This document shows positions 46,658 to 59,760 of a stretch of 64,000 nucleotides of DNA, one piece after another. A program made the position numbers and the translations under genes. How positions within the stretch are numbered: position 1 is the stretch's first letter; each line of letters begins with the position of its first letter. The DNA is from Plantago elongata (lineage: Eukaryota > Streptophyta > Magnoliopsida > Lamiales > Plantaginaceae): positions 22,205-86,204 of the forward strand of contig JAYMSP010000093.1 of the NCBI GenBank assembly GCA_036897095.1, in the 5' to 3' direction. The notes under the pieces are model-generated. The model had not been told where the DNA came from. It ran no database searches and saw only the letters and a program-made list of their open reading frames with translations.

Positions 46658-49600
46658 ATGCACGGAAATAGCAGGAGATCATCTGCAGGATTAATGTTTG
46701 GAGCATCTATGTGTAGAGGTGCAAATGAAGCTCAAGAGATTAATGAACTTGAGTTCTCTAGAGAAGGAAGCCATTACAGTCTCTCAACTGGGATTCTTCC
46801 AGCTCTTGGTAATACAAGTAACCGCAGAACCAAGCTCCGTTCTTTAATCGTTTCGCCTTACGATCGTCGTTACAGGTTCGTTCCTTCCTTCATTCTTTAG
46901 CTCTTTCGATTATACGTTGGGAACCTGCAACCGCTACTCAAACCGGGAGGGAGGCAATTGTAGAAATGATACTATCACTCAGTGCTTTACAAATTTACAG
47001 CCTAGCTTGTTGTTCTCGGTCTTTTCAGCCGTTTGTTTCATTTTCATCTTTTTCGTACTTTGTTTCTTTCAGTTTTATTACTTTCTTGTCTGGATTATAA
47101 TTAATTTATAGTAATAAAGAAACACGTACGTTAATTGCTCTACTGATTTAAGGCCTCTTACTTTATGTTACAATTTTTTGTCGTGATTTTTTGGAGCGTT
47201 ACAATATTAAAGAACATTATTAACTCTGCATCTCTCTCTTTAATTAATAGTCTTATATGCACACTTACTATTACTAGTATATATGTTTCCTTAGATTAGT
47301 ATTGATACTTTTTTATCATAAGCTGTGAGAGTATATATTTTAGTAACATTATTATAAACTTAATTCAATTAGTTTTCCTATCAAATAAATACAATAAACA
47401 AAAATATGTTATACGCTTATTTGAACGTCAATATTTTGTAATAAAATAAACATTTAAGCGTAATAAGTATTAGCAACAGAATATTGGTGGTAGGATAGGA
47501 GGATATGTATTCTAGAAATTATTAAGGGCTCAATAAATTGAATTTGTCAGTGTATGGCACATTTTTCAATTGTTGCTAATAAATTTGCCCAATTTTCAAC
47601 AAGATAGTTATTTAAAACTATGTCATGCCATACCAGGAAAAATGAATACTGGATTTTTGGATGGGCATCAATCTGACGTGATTGCCACTTCGCATTATTT
47701 ATCCCAACTCTTACTTAAGTTTAACTTTTTGTACATTCAACCTGTGTGTGCTTAATGAAGTATAATGGACGTTGGAAAATCTAACTTGTTTTTTTTAAAC
47801 GACTAATGTGACTCGAACTTTTGATTCATAAATAGGAGGTGGAGCGTTTTATCAACTGAGCTGCACTTCGTTTACAAATCAAATTCTGCTATTAAAACTT
47901 TAATATAACACGATCATTTAGTCTAATGTAGTTAGTTCATGATTTTGGACCATATGTGTACTTGTCATACCAGCTAGTAGCTAGTATGATTATAAATGAT
48001 ATGATTTTGATGGAAATTCTCATTGATTTGTTTTCTAAATCATTAAAAATATTATATACTATATGAAGTTGTGAATTGATATATTATTTATCTCATTCTT
48101 AATCTATATTATATGTGATTTTCGTATATGTGGTAGAGTTTTGTTTCACATATTATTTTCTCATCTTATTGGGAATAATTACATAAGAGCTTGAGTTGAA
48201 ACAATATATTGTCACGACTCCACTTATAGTTCTCATGCGAAACTTGAATTTGACCAAGGGGAATATATGAATTGACCAACATGGTGAGTCAAAAGTAGGA
48301 GAAGAATAGTCTTTGACTATTGATAATTTTGGAATTGACATTTTATATTCCATTTTGGATGCACTAGTGTTTTTCCATTTTCATTTTAATCAAGGTTCTT
48401 AGACTTGTCCACACCTCAACCGTTAATTTTAAAGGATGGTAGGGACTTGGGAAACATCCTTTATTTGATTCATATTTTGTCCACATTTTCACACTCTGTT
48501 AGTCCCGTTTTAAACCCGTGCTCAAATGGTGGACCAAATATGACTATGTGAGTATAGAAACTTTGGTTGGCTATTGCTAAAATGGCTTGATTGATTAATG
48601 ATGCAGAATTTGGCAAGGGTTTCTGGTTATCTTGGTTGTCTACACTGCATGGGTGTCTCCGTTTGAACTTGGATTTCTTGATCAGCCAGAAGGACCTCTC
48701 CCTGTCTTGGACAATGTAGTCAACGCCTTCTTCGCCATCGACATTTGTCTCACATTCTTTGTAGCGTTCTTGGACAAGAAAACGTATCTTCTGGTAGACG
48801 ATCATAGGCAGATTGCTTTCAAATACGCGACTTCTTGGTTAGCATTTGATGTCATATCTACTATTCCTTCTGAACTCGCTCTCAGGATCTCCCCAGGACC
48901 TCTCCGGTTTTATGGCTTATTCAACATGCTTCGTCTCTGGCGTCTCAGAAGAGTTGAGGCCTTATTTTCCAGGTTCAAATTTGGCCTAGCCAATCCACAT
49001 TAATGGTTTTAAACAAGCTAAATGTATACATATTCTCATCTAAATTATTCCTCTTCTTTTTTTCTTGTAACAGGTTGGAGAAAGATAGAAATTTCAACTA
49101 CTTTTGGGTTAGATGTGCAAGGCTTATATTTGTAAGTTCATAAGTCAACATACTACTTCTAGTTACCAAACTCGAAAACAGAAATAAATGGATGAAGATC
49201 ATATTGTTTGATCTGATTTTTTGTATCTTTCGCAGGTTACACTATTCTCCGTTCACTGCGCTGGTTGCTTCTTTTATCTACTTGCTATTCTGCATGATAA
49301 TACAGATCACACATGGCTTGGTAGTGTTACTCCTAATTTTCATCAGCATAGCCTGTGGATGCGTTATATTACATCGATATATTGGTCAATCACGACTCTT
49401 GCTACCGTTGGCTATGGAGATTTTCACGCTATAAACACCGGGGAGATGGTATTCTGTATTGCCTATATGCTTTTCAACTTGGGACTTACATCTTATTTGA
49501 TCGGTAACATGACGAATTTGGTAGTCCATGGTACAAGCAAGACTCGTGCATTTGTAAGTCGTCTACTCAGATTTCTCAATAAAATCAAGAAATTATGGTC

Positions 49601-51791
49601 TTGTCTAACATTCTGTTTTGGTAATGATAGAGAGATACGATTCAAGCTGCCTCAAGTTTTGCTCAACGGAACCATTTGCCTGGACGCCTACAAGAGCAAA
49701 TGCTTTCACATTTGTGCTTAAAGTACCGAACAGACTCAGAGGGATTGCAACAGCAGGAGACTCTTTATTCGCTTCCAAAGGCCATACGTTCAAGCATTTC
49801 GAACTACCTTTTCTACTCTCTGTTAGACAAGGTCTACCTGTTCCGTGGAGTGTCTAATGATCTGCTCTTTCAGCTGGTACATAACTAATTCGTTGCTTAT
49901 CATTTTGTTTCTATCCATGTAAGTTTATCATATCAATAAAATTTTGCACTTCTTTGTACCAAAGGTCTCTGAGATGAAACCCGAGTATTTCCCTCCTAGA
50001 GAAGATGTAATCTTGCAAAATGAAGCACCTACAGATTTCTACATTCTTGTCAGCGGAGCAGTGGTAAGCACATACTGTAATTTTTTTCACTTCTTTTGCT
50101 TAAGATAAACCCAGAATCTGGTACATCTTGTGTATTTATATTAACCTTATTATGCAATTCACTATAGGATCTAGTGGCTATGAGAAATGGAGTTGAGCAG
50201 GTTGTTGGAGAGGCCAAAACGGGTGAGCTTTGTGGTGAAATTGGTGTACTTTGTTACCGACCTCAACTTTTCACAGTGCGAACGACAAGATTGAGCCAGC
50301 TGCTACGCCTCAACCGAACCACATTTTTAAATATCATACAAGCTAATGTTGGGGATGGGACTATTATCATGAACAATCTCCTGCAGGTACCTTCCAATGT
50401 GTAATATGTCCTCAAATTGCTTGCTGAGCTAAATCGTGATGGTAATTTTTTTTTTTTCAATCGTATCCTGAGTAATGGGATGTATTGTTGACTTTGACAG
50501 CATCTAAAGGACTTCAAGGATCCTGTAATGGAGGGTGTTCTACGAGAGACAGAAAGCATGCTGGCTCGGGGAAGAATGGAACTTCCTCTCACTCTAGGCT
50601 TTGCAGCACAAAGAGGAGATGATTTGCTATTGCAGAACTTGTTGAAGAGGGGTTTAGATGCTAATGAACCGGATAATAGCGGGAGAACGCCTCTGGTGAG
50701 TACACATCAATCCTCAATAAGCACTACTGTATCTCTTATTTTGCATTTCTGATGGTTTGTTTTCGCAGCATTTGGCAGCATCAAATGGAAGCGAGAACTG
50801 TGTTCTTCTGTTGTTGGACTATGGAGCAGATCCTAACAGTACAGGTATTTTTCCAATACTGATACTTGTACAGAAACGTCGTATCAGACTCGATTCTGAC
50901 ATGATATTTTTGCATGCAGATAGCGAAGGGAGTGTACCACTATGGGAAGCAATGCTTGGCATGCACAAACCTATCATCAAGCTATTATCAGAGAATGGTG
51001 CTCAAATAACAACCGGAGACGTTGGTTTGTTTTCTTGCATAGCCGCTGAACAGAATAACTTGCCATTGCTTAAAGAGATTGTTCAACATGGTGGAAATGT
51101 CACTCAGCCAAAGAAATACAGTAGCAGCACGGCCCTCCATGTTGCAGTTTGTGAAGGCAACATCGAAATAGTAAAGTTTCTTCTAAAACAGGGTGCCAGT
51201 ATTGAGAAGGTGGACGAAAACGGTTGGACTGCAAGAGAACTAGCAGAACAACAAGGACATGAAGATATTATTCAAGTTTTCGACTCTCACAATGCACTTG
51301 AGATCAGTCCAACTGTCCCTATTCCTGAAGAGCGCAAAGAAGTTCGGTTTCTTGGGAGATATCAAAGTGAGCCAACCATGTTACGTGTGAACGAGGATGC
51401 CCAGGTTCCAGATAGATCTTGGGGCACAACGTCTCGTCCTAAACGTAGGACAAAAAGTAATTTTTCCAATTCATTATTTGGGATTATGTCAGCAGCACAA
51501 AGCGGGGAGAGTACATTGCTTTCTTCAGTTGATAAGGTGACAAGTTCAGTCACTGGCTTTGCTGCTAGAGTGAGTGTGAGTTGTCCAGAAAAGGGCGATT
51601 CTGGGGGGAAGCTGGTCTTGCTTCCACGTAGCTTCGGAGAGTTGTTGGAAATTGGCTTGAAACAATATGGCATTTTTGGTGCGAAGATTGTGAATAAAGA
51701 TGGGGCCGCGATAGAGAATATTGAGGTGATTAGAGATGGTGATCAGTTGGTTTTCGTGAGCGGAAATAGCCCAGATGAAAATGGTGTATGA
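46658..51791 (+). CDS. AKT1: Shaker-type inward-rectifying K+ channel, AKT1 family
   Basis: Ten exons: 46658-46875, 48607-48972, 49074-49131, 49236-49553, 49631-49876, 49965-50063, 50168-50386, 50501-50695, 50769-50844 and 50920-51791, giving 888 residues. S1 starts at about residue 74. The S4 voltage sensor is [20 protein letters not shown], near 190. The pore is [10 protein letters not shown] (267-276), a K+-selective GYGD filter, in exon 4 between S5 and S6. A cyclic-nucleotide-binding domain lies at about 385-505 ([10 protein letters not shown]). Ankyrin repeats span about 540-720 ([40 protein letters not shown]). A C-terminal KHA domain (about 815-885, [17 protein letters not shown]) governs clustering. 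AKT1-type channels mediate root or cell K+ uptake at the plasma membrane and are activated by CIPK23-CBL. AKT1 versus AKT5/SPIK cannot be settled here. Intron 1 is 1.7 kb and holds a SINE. Confidence 0.92.
47789..47875 (-). mobile_element. tRNA-derived SINE, copy 2, in intron 1 of the AKT gene
   Basis: On the minus strand, GAAGTGCAGCTCAGTTGATAAAA (shown here in part as the A box GCAGCTCAGTTGATA) and AGTTCGAGTCACATTAGTCG are followed by an A-run. It matches copy 1 in order and spacing. Flanking AAATCTAACTTG / AAATCAAATTCTG may be an eroded target duplication. Confidence 0.7.
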
Positions 51792-52459
51792 CCATGACAA
51801 TAAGCTTTTTTTGATTTTATAGGTTCTCAAGATTCATTCATAGTTTCTGGCAAACTGAGTCACTGAATGCTGATGAATACTTATCCGGCAAAGATTGGCG
51901 AAACAGGACACTTGGTTGCTGCAAGAACAGAGCTGACATAGAAGTTTAAATTGGTGAAAGTAGATTAGTGAAATCATTATTTAACATATATTTGATTCAA
52001 TATGTAGTAATTTGTATCAGTTCCTGGAGCTGCTAAGCAATAAATAGAATTGTTGAAAATAATTATCAGATCATGAAAACGAAGTGCAGCTCAATTGGTA
52101 AAACACTTCACCTTCAATTAATATTGGTCGGGGTTCGAGTCGTACTTTTAACCATTTAAAAAAAAATTCAGATCATCATTCTTTCATCTTCGGCGTATTC
52201 ATGATCAGACGGAAGAATGAATGACGTTTCTTTCATCAGTTCGACTGTTACTGTAAAAACATGTGCAGCACCCAAGACGCACAAACTAGTCACTGGACAA
52301 TGCATTGATTCAATAGAAAACAATAATGCATTGGCATAGATCCATGGCTAAAAATATGCAAGAAGGCTGATAGCATTGATTTACAAAATGAGAAGTGCAT
52401 CAAGGAAGTACATATACAATCAACCCTACTCAACAAAGTTATGTCATCAGCCACCGACA
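51792..52459. other. Convergent spacer between AKT and the small membrane protein gene
   Basis: 3' regions of both genes, plus a SINE at 52075-52167. Nothing else recognised. Confidence 0.55.
52075..52167 (+). mobile_element. tRNA-derived SINE, copy 3
   Basis: The A box GTGCAGCTCAATTGGTAAAA and B-box region GGTCGGGGTTCGAGTC are followed by an A-rich tail. The 9-base duplication TCAGATCAT flanks it at 52066-52074 and 52168-52176. Confidence 0.8.
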
Positions 52460-53403
52460 TCAAATTTTTGGTATGGACTTGGCACGAATAAACCCTTTGA
52501 GAATAGCTTTCTCTTCATCAATTCTCTTTTTCTCTTCTCTATTCTGGGGTTTAACCTTTCTTTTCTCTTCCAACATCCACTTGAAAAGTTCACGTTGTTG
52601 ATCCTCTAGGATTGGCTGTCGCACAATCTCAGGCATTACAACAGGAGTTACCTCAACAGGTTTCTCTTCGACAGGAGCAACAGTTTCAGCCACTGGAGCG
52701 GAAGCAGCTTTTGCTGGGACTTCAACTTTCTCTTTCATTCTCTCTTTCTTATTTGCTCCTGCCTGTATAAACATGTATCCTGCAGATATACATGCAATGA
52801 TTTAATTAACTATTCTACACAATGGTAAGACACTTCCCAACCTATTCCCCTCCAACCAATAGGTTGGGGGTTCGAGTCACATTTGCCGTTTCAAAAAAAA
52901 AAAAAACATCTACAAGATGAACAACAAACACTCAGATAAGTCCACCAGAACAACACAACAAATACATAACAGATCCGTCTCTCCATTTTTATGAATACAT
53001 CACAAACTCCCAGGGTTTGTAACTTGATGGATTGATATGGATGAAGACTCCAGAATCCAGATAATACAAAGACTATCAAGTGGATTGAGCCTACGAGTTT
53101 CATTCCAAACAGTACGCTAATACATGTATCCATAAATTAAGGAGTTTCATGATGACTCGGGACATACAAACTTTAATATGATTAAACAGTTCTGCAATGC
53201 TATAAACTGTATCTAGAAATATAATGATACAATCACAAGATTGATTTAACATGTTCCTTGTATAAAGATCAAAGTTGAATAAAAATAGTCAAATACTTAC
53301 CGCCAAGAGCAAAATTGAATATCAGAAAAACACGCCAGAGAATCTTGTAACGCTTGACAACATTTTCACTAGGTGCTGGATTTGTTGGTTGGCTGCCTTC
53401 CAT
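52460..53403 (-). CDS. Small single-pass membrane protein, function unknown, conserved in plants
   Basis: Two exons, 53403-53301 and 52779-52460, giving 140 residues. A short hydrophilic N-terminus (MEGSQPTNPAPSENVVKRYK) is followed by one hydrophobic segment at about residues 21-41 (ILWRVFLIFNFALGGYMFI). Next are a basic patch (KKERMKEK), a Pro/Val/Ala/Glu linker and a strongly charged helical C-terminus (QQRELFKWMLEEKRKVKPQN, EEKKRIDEEKAILKGF) likely to form a coiled coil. I recall similar uncharacterised plant proteins but no function. The basic stretch on both sides of the span fits a mitochondrial or other organelle inner membrane; this is speculative. A donor at about 54645 and acceptor near 53430 suggest a 1.2 kb leader intron. 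The coding intron contains a SINE fragment. Confidence 0.8.
52820..52906 (+). mobile_element. tRNA-derived SINE, copy 4, probably 5'-truncated, inside an intron
   Basis: ATGGTAAGACACTTC, then GGGGGTTCGAGTCACATTTG and CCGTTTC followed by a run of A. It matches the 3' two thirds of copies 1-3 well, but the A box is eroded. TCTACA on each side (52814-52819, 52909-52914) may be a short target duplication. Confidence 0.65.
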
Positions 53404-56400
53404 TGTCCCTTATCTTTCCTCCTGCCCTGCATGAACCAAAGAAGATAGTATTATTTGGATAGTTGAGGACAAGATAGAAATGTTATTCCAACTGCCTAAA
53501 AAAACAAGTCCTCATAGGCAATTTAATTTTGAACAAGCAATTTTATGGAATTAAGAGCCCTGATGGATCAACACAGTTCATAGTACATGTGCAAAGCTAC
53601 AAAAGCAATATTGCAAAAATTATAGTACTTCTGTACAACCTTACACGCCTGAAGCTGATATAATCCAGATTCCTTCTACTGTACACACCTATATATACCA
53701 CATATCATGTGTATTGCCTCACAAGTCACAAGCCCGTGAAGAATAACATAAGAAAAAATCCAGATTCCTTATACATTGCACCCTTAAATATTTGTTGTTA
53801 CACCCAGAAAGTGATCAGCCTTTTGAAATGAAATCTAAATCATATCTAAATTTCACCACCAAAACTCTATTCCTTAGGTGTTACAACTGTACTGAGTGGT
53901 CAGAGCATAAGCTCACAACTCTGTCTTCATTATATTTATCAGAGTCTGAACCATCTTTATTTGAAGTGAGAAACTTAGTTATACTTACACCAAAGAAAGA
54001 ATCACACATTTTACAAAGAAATAAAACTGTATTAATACGTTTAGCACAGACAACATAAGCATCAATAATCCCAATACACTCCGATTATTCAAATTGAACC
54101 ATGCTAAATATCGGTTTATTTCGAAACCAGAAGTCAAGCACCTTCACACGACAACGATTGGCAAACTCTTAATGCATGCCAGGTGCAAGATTGTTTTAAT
54201 CATAGACCAGCAGCACCTACCACCCGGCATAAAATTGGGTTGACATAACGCCATGTGTCAGACATCCATAACTAACATGTACAGCCAAAACTTCGAAAAC
54301 TCATACTTTCACTGATTCTCCAAGAGATCCTTCAATTGAATTAATTGCTCTACCATATCATTTTAACACTCAGAAGCTATTTCGAACAAATCAAATCATA
54401 CTATCAAAATGCTGATACAAGAACAGAAGTCAATAAAAAAATGCAGCTCCAAGTGAACACATTATACATCTCATAAACTGAAATCTACTTGAATCCAAAA
54501 ACATTTCATAGTATGAATAACAGAGAATCCGTATAAGCTGAAAAAAAGCATTCAAAAATCGAACAGAATGAATCGTGATAAACAACACTACGAACGAAAA
54601 CAACAAAACAAAAGGAATTGAGCTAGGGTTTGTGAAGTCTCGTACCTGCAATCGAGAGCAAATCAATCCATTTGAGAAGACGAATCAAACAAAAAGAGTA
54701 GAGATTATTCAGCTTCAAAAGATGTGCAAATTGCAATTCTTTTCTTTCACAGCAAACCAAGAATCAAATTGGGAACGTTATTTGCTCTACAATGGTTTGG
54801 GCTGAAAATATTAACTGGACTATACGTACTCCAGTTAATGTTTAATGTTTATGGAATATTGATAAGCCCAATGCCAATGGCCCATTTAGCGAGTTCACTA
54901 GAGAACCTGTGTAAATACCGTTAAATTTTAACTCCTGCATAAATATCCATCTGGTACAGGTATTGTTCTCCTCCAAAAAGATCAATATAGCGACTAGCGA
55001 CTAACTTTTTTTACATTGAATATACACCATGTGAAGGTGATTCAATATTAAGAAAAAGAAGAAGAAGGATCAGTCGAGCCGAAATACATTAAAAGTTCGA
55101 TAAGACTACTGAATTGAAAAGTTGAAATTCAATATAATTTTGTTAATTTTAAAGAACAAAACAACTTCTACACCTATTATATATATGTGATTCTCTCGTA
55201 AAAAGAAACACATTATTTCACTTAAATTAAGCTAGATAAGTTAGCGGTTGAATTTATAAATAGTTTTATAAAGGAAGAGATGTGACTTTGCAAACACTTT
55301 CTTGGAAAACTTACTCATAATAATTTTGAAAATTGCAAATACCCACCAAATGTTCCAACAAATTAATTTTATCTATTCCGGCTTAAATTTAACTCCCTGA
55401 AACTAGTTGATTATGTTGCGAACACTCTCAAAGATGGCTCTTAACTAACAAAAGGGGAGAAGTTCATAGCGAATAAGCAAAGTTACGAAAATATAAGGGG
55501 TGATATATTCTTCGAGATCTAGAAGTCCGAGGGCTTGTGAAAGCAGCGGGTCTAGAGTGTTTGTGACCCACAGGTTGTACACTGACACTGTACACATCCC
55601 TCCGAAAAAGGGAAGCGAAGAAGGCAATGGCAAAAAAGGAAGAATTGTTGCAGAGTTTTTGGACAAATGCAATTTCTCAAAGGCTATTATTCAATAATTA
55701 TTGGAAGAAAACAGAAATTAAAGTACGGACTCACTTTACACAAGTCCTTCGTCTCATCACAATCATAATTCATTCATCATCCATCACCACCAGGCTAGCC
55801 AGTCCTACTAGCCGCATAATTGAAAGTCATAACTTATAACTATAATAGTTATGACCGTTATGTTAAAGGTTTTAACCGACTTGTAAACGTAGTTTCAAAT
55901 AAAGAGATAAATGATCCAGTAAAAATAATAAATTAATTGTGTATTGGTTAGTGGTTACTTCGTAAGGTAACTTCACCCCTAATTTTAAGTTTTGATATGT
56001 ATTTAATTATCAGAGTGGATAGTGTTCAATTGAGAGTATCATTTATTATATACTATACTTAGTAATAAGTAAAATAATGTCGTTGGAGAGATTGAACAAA
56101 ACTCATAAACAACTTTATATAATAAATGTTAGTCTTGAGTTAATACGATTAAACAGGATGTTGAGATGAGAAGGATAAGAACTTTGGTGTATATATGTGG
56201 AGCATATCTTATGCTCATTTTGTTGAGTTATCAATAGAAGTTTTAGTCATTTAAACAAAAAAAAAAAAAACAGAACATTTAATGAGCATATTATAGACTA
56301 GATTGAATTGAATACATATGAAAAGTTGACATATATATATATATAGATGAACAAGAGATCCACATATTAGGTTATCAACTTGTCCAAAATACATTTGGAA

Positions 56401-56620
56401 TGCCTCACACAAACATATCATGCTTATTAAGCTTCAAAAAAGAAACAAAAAACTTAGATCACAACAGATAATTCATTCTCACTCACTAGTTCTACTACTC
56501 ATGACAAGCAATGATCCTTTATAGATCACAAAAACATTTGATTAAGCTCACCAAGCTGATTAATTCAAGTATCTAATAAAAATTAATTAAAACAAATGGA
56601 GCTCAAACTGGTTGGGAAAA
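53404..56620. other. 3.2 kb region: leader intron and promoter of small membrane protein, then spacer
   Basis: 53430-54644 is probably a 5' leader intron of the minus-strand gene, with the first noncoding exon near 54645-54720. 55500-55700 has an open plus-strand frame (SSRSRSPRACESSGSRVF...) that I do not recognise. A (TA)n tract lies at about 56329-56344. From about 56400 it is the 3' region of the GATA gene. Confidence 0.45.
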
Positions 56621-58011
56621 TTAACCATGAATGAGGCCAGAAGATAGAGCCATGAGCAGAATTGCAGCATCCTTCTCATCTTCAGGAAATACGCGATGAA
56701 ATGCTAGTTTCTTGCTAAAATTCATCAAGAAATCCTCAATTTTGGTCCGTGATGGTCCGCCAGTAGTACTAGCAGCAGCAGCCATTTTGTAACGTTTCTT
56801 CAGTGGCACGGTGCTACCATGTGTTGTTGCTTTGCATATGATGTTCTTGTCTTTGTTTTGAAGCTTGATTTTCAATGCGTTCGCTGTCTGATCAGAAGCA
56901 ATTGCAGTTCCATTGGCAGCAGCAGCAGCTGCCAAGGCCCGCCTTGCCTTCCTTTGCCGTATCCCACATGCATTACAAAGCGACTGCACAGTGTAAAACA
57001 TGTGTTCATTTAGTACAAGAACAATTTAACTAAATCTTTGTTTTTTTTTCCTTTTGTAAAAGCAAGCATTATTATTCATAAAATATACAAACGCGAGCAT
57101 AAGAAATGCTCGACAAGAACATTGTCATGAAAGAAAGTTGTCTTTTTATTAACGGACTTATCGAAAAACACTTGACATGTCAGAAAGATGAATTATTTAT
57201 CTTTTCAATTTCCTGTTTAATTTTTGTTTTGCATATATAGATAGAAGAAGTTTAAATTCAAATATTTAATTACCTTAGGGCCTTTCGGACCACTTCTCCA
57301 GAGAGGTGTCTTGGTAGTGTTACAGTCGCCGCAAACCCTAATTGGGCTAATATTGTTGTGGGAGGAATTCTTGGAGCTGAAATCATCGGTCTCTTCGAAC
57401 GAAGATGATCCTTGCAGCTTGGCCGTATTTATTTTTAGAGCTCGGCGTTGATGATGATCCGGGTTGTTCTTCATCTTCTGCATCAACCTCATCTTGGAAG
57501 ACATCCATTTCACCGGATCATTATTGTTCTTCTCACTCACCATGTCATGATCCTCAGGTTCTTTCTTCCATAGAGTTAATTTGAGCCCACTCGTCTCCGC
57601 CTTGTCCGTGGATGATCCTCCAGAATACGCATAACCATCCTCCTGTGATCATCAAAGGAAAAAAAAATTATTTACAGAATCAACAAAGTTTAAATGATCA
57701 TGTAATCTTGAAAATGATCTTATATTTTAATGAAAGGGAGTGCAATCTCGCTTCCAGTAGAATTTGATCACCACATCGTCTAGTACTAATTAAACGAGCT
57801 AGCTAGGGAAAAAATTGCTTACCTCTTTAGGATCAGCTGGCTGGTACAGCTGGTGGTGATAATAACCATTATGATCCTGAGCTGAATTGTTCAAGAAAAA
57901 ATGGCATGAAATTGAAGAAGAAGACGAAGCAGCGCCTTGATGGCCGAATATATGTGGATAAGGTTGATCATGATCTTGGCCTAAGTCGAAAGGCGAAGCA
58001 TTGAGGTTCAT
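56621..58011 (-). CDS. GATA21/22-like: B-class GATA transcription factor with LLM domain (GNC/GNL type)
   Basis: Three exons, 58011-57823, 57642-57274 and 56983-56621, giving 306 residues. The GATA zinc finger is C167-X2-C170-X18-C189-X2-C192 (VCGDCNTTKTPLWRSGPKGP, then SLCNACGIRQRKARRA), split by an intron just before SLCNACG. Downstream are an Ala run and a basic KKRYKM patch. At the C-terminus is ILLMALSSGLIHG (294-306), the leucine-leucine-methionine domain that defines the GNC/GNL subgroup. These factors promote chlorophyll synthesis and greening and act downstream of gibberellin, auxin, cytokinin and light. His- and Ser-rich N-terminal regions are usual. GNC and GNL cannot be told apart here. 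The start gives MNLNASPFDL, a typical opening of the group. Confidence 0.93.
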
Positions 58012-59708
58012 AGTAGATGATATAAATGAATATTCGGTGGCGAACTGGAGATGGATTGAGCTAGGTAGGTAGCTGCAAAGCTAGTTGATGATCGATGAAC
58101 AGTTAGAAAACTGAAACTAAAAGGCCTAGTGATCAGAGCTGTAGAGGTGATTTAAAGGACAAGGGTGAGGAGTGAATTGGACATTCACGTGACTTGATGA
58201 TAGCCAAACAAAACACCTTAAAGAAGACAAATTCCAAAAGCAAGGAACGGTATGCTACCACACGACCATTTGATCAGAACCCTATCTTTTTAAATCGATC
58301 TTAGCCCTCTCTCTTTTTTCTACTAATAAATCGTTTTCTATTCGTATTATTATTACTTAGTTAAACTTGGAATTTGTGTTTATCAGATAGACGTGGGATC
58401 AAGATTGATTATGAATCAAAATAAATATGTAATATGTAGTAATTTCTTTTTCTTAATTTGACAAATATGTATATATTCGGCACACACATATATATGTATA
58501 TATATGTATATGGTAGTGTTTCTTAAAGCTTCATGGAATATATGATTTAAAAACGAATCACTAAGTATTATGATATTGAATTAAATGATCACTCACTGCT
58601 GCTAAGTAATTTATCCCCCATAAAAGCATGACTGTAATATGAGAGACACACAAACGGTTATTAATGAAGGAATGTAGCCCTAATCGTAAAGTTATGTGAC
58701 TTGCCTATATTACCCTAAAGCTTTTACAAGCTGGATCATGGAGACAGGGGAGCCCATTCACAATCACATTCCACAACCGAATACCATGATCCAAAATGCA
58801 TGTGAATTGTCATTTTTAGCCCTATTCTTTGCTTTAGTTTCAAAGTGTTGGCTGGCCCGTAACATATGAGGCCCCATGCGAAGTTTTAAAAATAGACACC
58901 GAATATTTACATACAATAAAATTAAAAATATAAATTTCATATATAATCAATGTATATGGTAAAATAAATTTTAAATACAACACAAAGAATATCTTTCGAA
59001 TAAATCATTGAAAGAAAAAAGAATAGTTACTTGAAAATTATAACTCTTTTAGTATTTTTTTTTTAGTCAAATTATTGACCAACTCTTCAAAATATAATTA
59101 TTTAATATATCATTCTCAATAAATATTATTCCTACATGGATACATATATATAATTGAAAAAAAATCAGTCACTACCTATAAGAAATAAATTGTGTAGCTC
59201 TATTGTATTAATTTAGTATCATGGAAACATACCATAAGTTAATTCAACATCTCATAAAGTTTACGTACCATATAGCACATTGAGCATCAATGAACAATAT
59301 AAAATTAAACAGTAGACAATAAAAACCTGATAGTCCAAAACACAAAACCCAAAATTTTCAACTTGGTGAATAAAATAGCTTCAAAATTATGTTGAAATTT
59401 TGAAATTGTGGAAGCTCCCAGTTATGATTCTCCAATACAATTGATCGAATTTGCACTTGCAATTAAAATTAAAATAGTGAAATAATTTACGACAGAGAAC
59501 TATAGAATATGATCCAGAATTATATATTAGATGTCGAGTTAATTTAGAAAGTCGGCCTTCCAGGCTTCTACTCAATTAATTCAAGCTTAATTTTCTCATT
59601 CAACTTCTAATACTCAACATACTGGCAACTGAAAAATAATGAATGATGTCTTCTATGCGGGGAAGAGTAGTAAATTTCTTTTTTAAAACCAAAGTATACA
59701 TGAACTAC

Positions 59709-59760
59709 GGTCCTGGGCATGGGCCCCATGCGGCTGAACAGCCCGCATGGGCCCAGGACC
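59709..59760. repeat. GC-rich inverted repeat, 52 bases
   Basis: GGTCCTGGGC...CATGCGG on the left pairs with CCGCATGGGCCCAGGACC on the right across a short ACA-type loop, with a 7-base bulge (ATGGGCC duplicated) on the left. It stands out in AT-rich DNA. Confidence 0.75.

Noticed and set aside
53792-54058. Plus-strand 88-residue open frame
   Set aside because: Lies inside the probable leader intron of the minus-strand gene and has no recognised motif.
55500-55697. Plus-strand 65-residue frame with Arg/Ser-rich start
   Set aside because: Coherent-looking but no family recognised and no neighbouring exons; not called as a gene.
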